The notes under the pieces are model-generated. The model was not told where the DNA came from. It did not search any database and was given only the letters and a program-made list of their open reading frames with translations. The position numbers were made by a program, and so were the translations under genes. Below, piece after piece: positions 59,846 to 64,000 of a DNA stretch of 64,000 nt. Origin of the DNA: Fluviicola sp. XM-24bin1 (GTDB lineage: Bacteria; Bacteroidota; Bacteroidia; Flavobacteriales_D; Crocinitomicaceae); contig QCWI01000004.1 in NCBI GenBank assembly GCA_003149635.1, forward strand, positions 230,500-294,499. Direction: 5' to 3'. Positions within the stretch are counted from its first letter, which is position 1. Each line of letters starts with the position of its first letter.

Positions 59846-60587
59846 AAACAACAAGCAACTGAGCATTTTTGTGACTGCGGGATTTCCGGAATTGAACGCA
59901 TTACCTTCTCAAATTGAATTTTCACAATCAAAAGGTATCGACTTTATCGAAGTTGGAATTCCCTTCTCCGATCCTATGGCGGACGGCCCTACAATTCAAG
60001 AATCCAGTGAAATTGCATTGAAAAATGGAATGAACGTGGGATTGATGTTTGAGCAATTAGCAACTGTAAATGTGAACATTCCTTTGGTGATCATGAGCTA
60101 TTTCAATCCGATCATGCATTACGGTTTGGAGCGCTTTCTGAAGCAATGCAAAAGCTGCGGAATTGCCCATGTGATTCTCCCAGACATCAGCATGGAAGTG
60201 TATAAGAAGCTGTATCGAACAACTTTTGAGAAATATGGTGTGACGCTGTGTTTCCTGATTACTCCAAGCACTTCCTCCGACCGAATATCGAAGATGAGCT
60301 CCTTGAGTTCGAATGGATTCTTGTACTTGGTTTCATCGAACATGACAACAGGGAATTCAGTGAAGAGTGCGAGTGTGAGTGAGGAGGATGTAAAGCGAAT
60401 TCGGGAAGCAGCGGGTGATACTCCAATGATGATTGGTTTTGGTATTAAATCGCGGGGAGACGTTCTCGAAGCACAAAAAAATGCAGATGGTGCCATCATC
60501 GGTTCTGCCTACATTCGCGCCTTATCGGAAGGGCGTCAGGAGGAATTTATTTCGAGCGTTTCGTCGCCTGAACTACAAAATCTTTGA
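59829..60587 (+). CDS. trpA: Tryptophan synthase alpha subunit
   Basis: Cleaves indole-3-glycerol phosphate to indole and GAP. ATG 59829 is preferred over the ORF-track start inside trp[30 protein letters not shown] (catalytic Glu and Asp), [11 protein letters not shown] and [12 protein letters not shown] are conserved. 252 aa. It is the last trp gene; its last 41 nt overlap the convergent tsaB gene, and I see no terminator. Confidence 0.96.
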   Translation: MNPFRKNNKQLSIFVTAGFPELNALPSQIEFSQSKGIDFIEVGIPFSDPMADGPTIQESSEIALKNGMNVGLMFEQLATVNVNIPLVIMSYFNPIMHYGLERFLKQCKSCGIAHVILPDISMEVYKKLYRTTFEKYGVTLCFLITPSTSSDRISKMSSLSSNGFLYLVSSNMTTGNSVKSASVSEEDVKRIREAAGDTPMMIGFGIKSRGDVLEAQKNADGAIIGSAYIRALSEGRQEEFISSVSSPELQNL

Positions 60588-61221
60588 GGTAGAAAGGTTC
60601 CCAGTACGCGACATCTTCGAAAGACTTGTTCTGAAATTTTTCGAACGCCAAACGGATTTGTCCCGACGCTGACGATTTAATAGTAAAATCTGCCTCAAGA
60701 TTACGATTTGCCCATAATTCCGACAATTTTGCAGCGCCATCACCGAAATACACAAACGGTGCAAATTCGGAATAGCTCTCTTCTTCGAGGACATCGGCAG
60801 AGATCTCTTTGATAGTTTGACCATCACCGTTTTGAATCAATGCGAAGACTTCCATTCTACGTGCATCGATCAACGCGCACAAATTTTGTTGAGGATGTTT
60901 CGCTCTGGCAATTTCGCACAAGCTAGTCAAGGCATCAACAGCGATCAATGGAATATTCAATGCGTAACACAATCCTTTGGCGGTTGCCGCCCCGATGCGT
61001 AATCCAGTGTATGAACCCGGGCCAGAAGCAACAGACACGGCATCTAAATCTTTCATCGAAAGACCCGCTTTCTGAATCAATTCTTGAATGATGAGCGTGA
61101 GGTTTTCGCCGTGAGAATATCCTACTTCCTCAATTTCCTTTAAGGCGATTTGTTCTCCGTCGCGCGAGAGGGCTACCGAACAAACTTTGGTAGCTGTTTC
61201 AAGATGTAAAAGGATGGCCAT
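60547..61221 (-). CDS. tsaB: tRNA threonylcarbamoyladenosine biosynthesis protein TsaB
   Basis: An inactive-homologue partner of TsaD, needed for t6A37 in tRNAs. ATG 61221 (224 aa) shares one base with the stop of the upstream gene. HLETATKVCSVALS, YSHGENLTLIIQELI and SVASGPGSYTGLRIGAATAKGLCY are diagnostic of TsaB. The 3' end overlaps trpA by 41 nt antisense. Confidence 0.95.
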   Translation of the reverse strand: MAILLHLETATKVCSVALSRDGEQIALKEIEEVGYSHGENLTLIIQELIQKAGLSMKDLDAVSVASGPGSYTGLRIGAATAKGLCYALNIPLIAVDALTSLCEIARAKHPQQNLCALIDARRMEVFALIQNGDGQTIKEISADVLEEESYSEFAPFVYFGDGAAKLSELWANRNLEADFTIKSSASGQIRLAFEKFQNKSFEDVAYWEPFYLKDFVVQATKRSK

Positions 61222-61628
61222 TAAATGTCTTTCTCCACGTGTTTTGGATTGTCCCAATCGTTCAGTTTGACACAGTAATCATGCTCCATATTGAATTTCT
61301 TACCGAGCGTTTGAGCACTAAGCAACCCTTTCTTCCAGACGTAGGCCAAATCGATTTTCTCGTACGTGTACTCATCAGCGCCTTCTTCCTCGTACATGAT
61401 TTCCACTTCCCAGTAATTTTCATACCCAGTATATACGGCTTGCGCCTCAACTACGGTCACTTTCTTAGGTTCAACTAAACTACAACAACCGCAGAACAAA
61501 TAGATCGTTTTCCCTTTGTTCAGGTATGCTGCCACTTCCTCCGCTTTCTCTTTGGAGATATACGCCAATTGATCCGCCTGAGCAAAACTCACGACTCCAA
61601 GGAACAAGGCCAATAGAATACTTTTCAT
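61221..61628 (-). CDS. Secreted hypothetical protein with CGCC motif
   Basis: The ATG at 61628 (TGATG overlap with the response-regulator stop) gives a signal peptide (MKSILLALFLGVVSFAQA). The mature protein has IYLFCGCCSLVEPKKV, a C-G-C-C cluster that could bind metal or form disulfides, and YCVKLNDWDNPKHVE near the end. No domain recognised. Its coupling to the regulator and TsaB gives no clear function. Confidence 0.75.
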   Translation of the reverse strand: MKSILLALFLGVVSFAQADQLAYISKEKAEEVAAYLNKGKTIYLFCGCCSLVEPKKVTVVEAQAVYTGYENYWEVEIMYEEEGADEYTYEKIDLAYVWKKGLLSAQTLGKKFNMEHDYCVKLNDWDNPKHVEKDI

Positions 61629-62314
61629 CACTTTACCTTTAATTTAAATCCGATTCCGTGAACGTTTGCGATTTGAATGGACGCGTCTTCTTTCAAGTAT
61701 TTACGCAGCTTGGTAATGAACACATCCAGACTTCTTCCAACGAAATAATCGTCGTGTCCCCAAACGCCAGTAAGCACAATTTCTCGCGCAACAACCTGAT
61801 TCATAAACTTGCAAAGGATGGCTAAAATTTGCGCCTCCTTTTTAGTTAAGGTCTTCTCAAAATTCGGATGCTTCAATTCAAAATTAACCGTATCGAAAAC
61901 GTATTCACCAATGTTGTAAATATCCTTGTTACGCGGTTCCGCTTCAATATTCACACGACGCAGCATCGCTGCTACACGCAATTGTAATTCTTCCGAGTTG
62001 AAAGGCTTCGTCAAATAGTCGTCTCCGCCGGATTTAAAACCCTCCACTTTGTCTTCGTCATTGGACTTTGCCGTCAAGAATAAAATTGGAACGTTAGCAT
62101 TGAGTTTACGAACATCTTTTGCCAAGGTGAATCCATCCTTTTTCGGCATCATGACATCAAAAATGCACATGTGAAAGGTATCTTCCGTAAATCGTTGAAA
62201 TCCTTCTGCTCCGTCAGTACAAAGCGTCACTTCATACCCTTCGGCTTTCAGTTGATCCGAGATGATGAATCCTAGACTGGTATCGTCTTCAACAAGCAAT
62301 ATTTTGACTTTCAT
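61628..62314 (-). CDS. OmpR-family response regulator, RprY-like
   Basis: Receiver domain (about 1-120): acidic pocket VEDD, phospho-acceptor Asp53 (CIFDVMMPKKDG), FLTAKS and TKPF. C-terminal winged helix (about 130-228) with TLTKKEAQILAILC and RSLDVFITKLRKYL. Similarity to RprY of Bacteroidota is strong in the receiver. No histidine kinase lies next to it in the window. It follows the Na/Pi cotransporter gene by 59 nt on the same strand, suggesting a phosphate or envelope link. Confidence 0.92.
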   Translation of the reverse strand: MKVKILLVEDDTSLGFIISDQLKAEGYEVTLCTDGAEGFQRFTEDTFHMCIFDVMMPKKDGFTLAKDVRKLNANVPILFLTAKSNDEDKVEGFKSGGDDYLTKPFNSEELQLRVAAMLRRVNIEAEPRNKDIYNIGEYVFDTVNFELKHPNFEKTLTKKEAQILAILCKFMNQVVAREIVLTGVWGHDDYFVGRSLDVFITKLRKYLKEDASIQIANVHGIGFKLKVK

Positions 62315-62373
62315 AAGCGCGTGTTATTGGGCTAAGATAGCCAGAAATCTGAAGATGAAATCTTAATGAACTG

Positions 62374-64000
62374 TTAATCCAGCTTCGGTAAATTTTCCCC
62401 GATAAGGTTCTTACCAACCAAAGCTTCCGTCACGTTGATGATGTGATCACCGAGCTTCTCACTACTGTAGATCAAATCGGTGTAGATAATACCGCTTCGG
62501 ATGTTAAACTCGTCTTTCTCAATTGAAGAAAGGTGCTCTGCGCGGAATTTGTTTCGCAACTCATTGATGTTGTCTTCCAACTCCATCGCCTTATCTAAAG
62601 TCACATCTTTTTGTTCCTTTTTCAAGTTGCGCAACATTTCCTCGAAGGCCAAATCCACTGCTTCCAAGATGGTCTTCACATTCGAACGTTGCTCTGGAGT
62701 GAACCAAATCTTCTGCTCATCCTTTCGCTTGTAAGTAAGAGACATTTGATAGAATACGTCACCAATACGCTCCAATTCATTCGTGATTGCCAACATTCCT
62801 CGAACCTTCATTGCGGATTCTTGCGAAAGATCATTCTCGGCACAATCGCTCAAATACCCTGAAATTTCAATTTCAATCCGGTCGGTGATTTCCTCGTATT
62901 TGGCAATTTTCTCGTACAACTTCTTCTTGGCTTTCTTCTCCTGCTCAAACATTAGAGACTGGAAGAACTTCGACATTTTCGAGGTGATCTTACCGAATTT
63001 TGCCAATTCCTTCTGCGCCTCCAATAAGAACAATTCTGGAGTTACCATCACTCCTGCTGAGATATATTCAAGGTTTATATTCTCATCAGCATCGGTTTTA
63101 CTTGGTACCATCCAGATCACCAAGCGCGTAATGTAATTAGCAAACCAGAACAGCAACAACACGTTCAGAATGTTGAATACGGTATGGAACAAAGCGAGTG
63201 CAATAGGCCTACTTTCTTGATTTGACATTGGGCTCGGCAATTGCGTTGACACCATAGTATCAATCAAATCAATAAAGAGATAGAAGGCTGCAATCATCCA
63301 GATCACACCAACTACGTTAAACACGAGATGGGCGCGCGCGGCTCGTTTCGCATGTACGTTACCAATAATGGCGGCGATATTTGCGGTAATCGTTGTACCT
63401 ATATTCTCTCCAAGCACCATTCCAGCTGCCATTTCGAATGGGATGATTCCACGCTCACAAAGGAGAATCGTAACGGCCATCGCTGCTGATGAGGATTGTA
63501 CCATGATCGTAACAACCGTTCCCATCAACACGAACAACATTACGGAGAAAGTTCCGTACCCAGATAAGGACTCAAGGAATGCCAACGATTCTACGTTCCC
63601 TTTTACGTCTGGAACTCCAGATTTCAGTAATTCCAATCCAAGGAAAAGGATGGCAAAACCAACCAACATCTCCCCCCAAGAGCGTAAATTATCACGATTG
63701 GTGAACAACAATACAATAGCAACAAGGAAGATTGGCAAGGCATAATCCGACATGGAAACCGAGAATCCTAAGAATGCCACGATCCATGCGGTAACCGTGG
63801 TACCGATGTTGGCCCCCATGATCACCCCAATACTTTGTTTCAAAGAAAGCAATCCGGCGTTTACGAAACTTACGACCATTACCGTAGTTGCTGAAGACGA
63901 CTGAATAATAGCAGTTGTTAGGAATCCAGTAAAGATTCCTTTCACGCGATTTTTCGTAATCGCACCTAGAATTTCACGAAGTTTTTGTCCTGCGGCTTTT
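62374..64000 (-). CDS. Na/Pi cotransporter family protein with PhoU-like domain (5' end outside window)
   Basis: The frame stays open past the ORF-track start (GTG 63945) to the window edge, reading GQKLREILGAITKNR before it, so the gene is cut and about 60-100 N-terminal residues are missing. Two inverted membrane repeats carry the QSSSA signature (FLTTAIIQSSSATTV and VTIMVQSSSAAMAV). A helical PhoU-like domain of about 220 residues forms the C-terminus (YEEITDRIEIEISGYL, ITNELERIGDVFYQ). Imports phosphate with Na+; the PhoU part likely regulates it. Confidence 0.93.
   Translation of the reverse strand, partial: KAAGQKLREILGAITKNRVKGIFTGFLTTAIIQSSSATTVMVVSFVNAGLLSLKQSIGVIMGANIGTTVTAWIVAFLGFSVSMSDYALPIFLVAIVLLFTNRDNLRSWGEMLVGFAILFLGLELLKSGVPDVKGNVESLAFLESLSGYGTFSVMLFVLMGTVVTIMVQSSSAAMAVTILLCERGIIPFEMAAGMVLGENIGTTITANIAAIIGNVHAKRAARAHLVFNVVGVIWMIAAFYLFIDLIDTMVSTQLPSPMSNQESRPIALALFHTVFNILNVLLLFWFANYITRLVIWMVPSKTDADENINLEYISAGVMVTPELFLLEAQKELAKFGKITSKMSKFFQSLMFEQEKKAKKKLYEKIAKYEEITDRIEIEISGYLSDCAENDLSQESAMKVRGMLAITNELERIGDVFYQMSLTYKRKDEQKIWFTPEQRSNVKTILEAVDLAFEEMLRNLKKEQKDVTLDKAMELEDNINELRNKFRAEHLSSIEKDEFNIRSGIIYTDLIYSSEKLGDHIINVTEALVGKNLIGENLPKLD

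Overview
The window looks like a chromosomal segment of a marine or freshwater member of the Bacteroidota, most likely order Flavobacteriales (Crocinitomicaceae/Cryomorphaceae-like). The support is: type IX secretion C-terminal signals of both kinds (type A at 29658-32390, type B at 32444-36988), the gliding ATPase GldA, Bacteroidota-style promoters (TTG, 17-19 nt, TAnnTTTG), A-rich translation start regions without Shine-Dalgarno sequences, and a trpEGDCFBA operon. The placement is inferred from gene content only. I found no tRNA, rRNA, CRISPR array, insertion sequence or prophage.

Layout. 1-3 kb: small conserved proteins and a secreted dipeptidyl peptidase IV. 3-4.5 kb: a small ATGA-coupled cluster with a PaaI-type thioesterase. 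4.5-12 kb: a fatty-acid beta-oxidation operon (MarR regulator, fused 3-hydroxyacyl-CoA dehydrogenase/enoyl-CoA hydratase, thiolase, acyl-CoA dehydrogenase) with a DbpA-like RNA helicase inside it. 12-19 kb: two small secreted proteins, RNase HII, a propeller-like envelope protein and a DUF5723-TSP3-OmpA outer-membrane protein. 19-28 kb: Lnt coupled to an ECF sigma factor and a zinc-finger anti-sigma-like protein, then PurB, an EI24 membrane protein, a TPR/PD40 protein and TruA. 28-37 kb: a surface-protein region with two type IX secreted giants and a deletion scar where two broken genes meet tail to tail. 37-46 kb: TyrS, GldA, a dicarboxylate/amino-acid symporter, RsgA, Dtd, a Met-rich protein, and a nucleotide-sanitising group (two MazG-fold enzymes and one Nudix). 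46-52 kb: a subtilase, an FkbM-like methyltransferase, beta-barrels, a LodB-like flavoprotein coupled to a 28-residue ORF, and an orphan membrane protein. 52.8-60.6 kb: the aromatic amino acid locus. 60.5-64 kb: TsaB, a secreted protein, an RprY-like response regulator and a Na/Pi cotransporter cut by the window edge.

The most striking point is at the aromatic locus. DAHP synthase-chorismate mutase (leftward) and trpEGDCFBA (rightward) are divergent, and each is preceded by a short leader ORF rich in aromatic codons followed by an intrinsic-terminator hairpin just before the structural gene. The trp leader has three consecutive Trp codons plus two more; the DAHP leader carries Tyr-Lys-Trp-Phe-Trp. 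This reads as twin ribosome-mediated attenuators controlling the entry and the Trp branch of the pathway from one 357-bp intergenic region. trpE also carries a palindromic dispersed-repeat sequence inside its reading frame.

Other points of interest are a dispersed hairpin repeat present near 0.75 kb and 39.5 kb, a nested inverted-repeat element at 52.65-52.83 kb, and several promoters that appear to give leaderless or nearly leaderless mRNAs.
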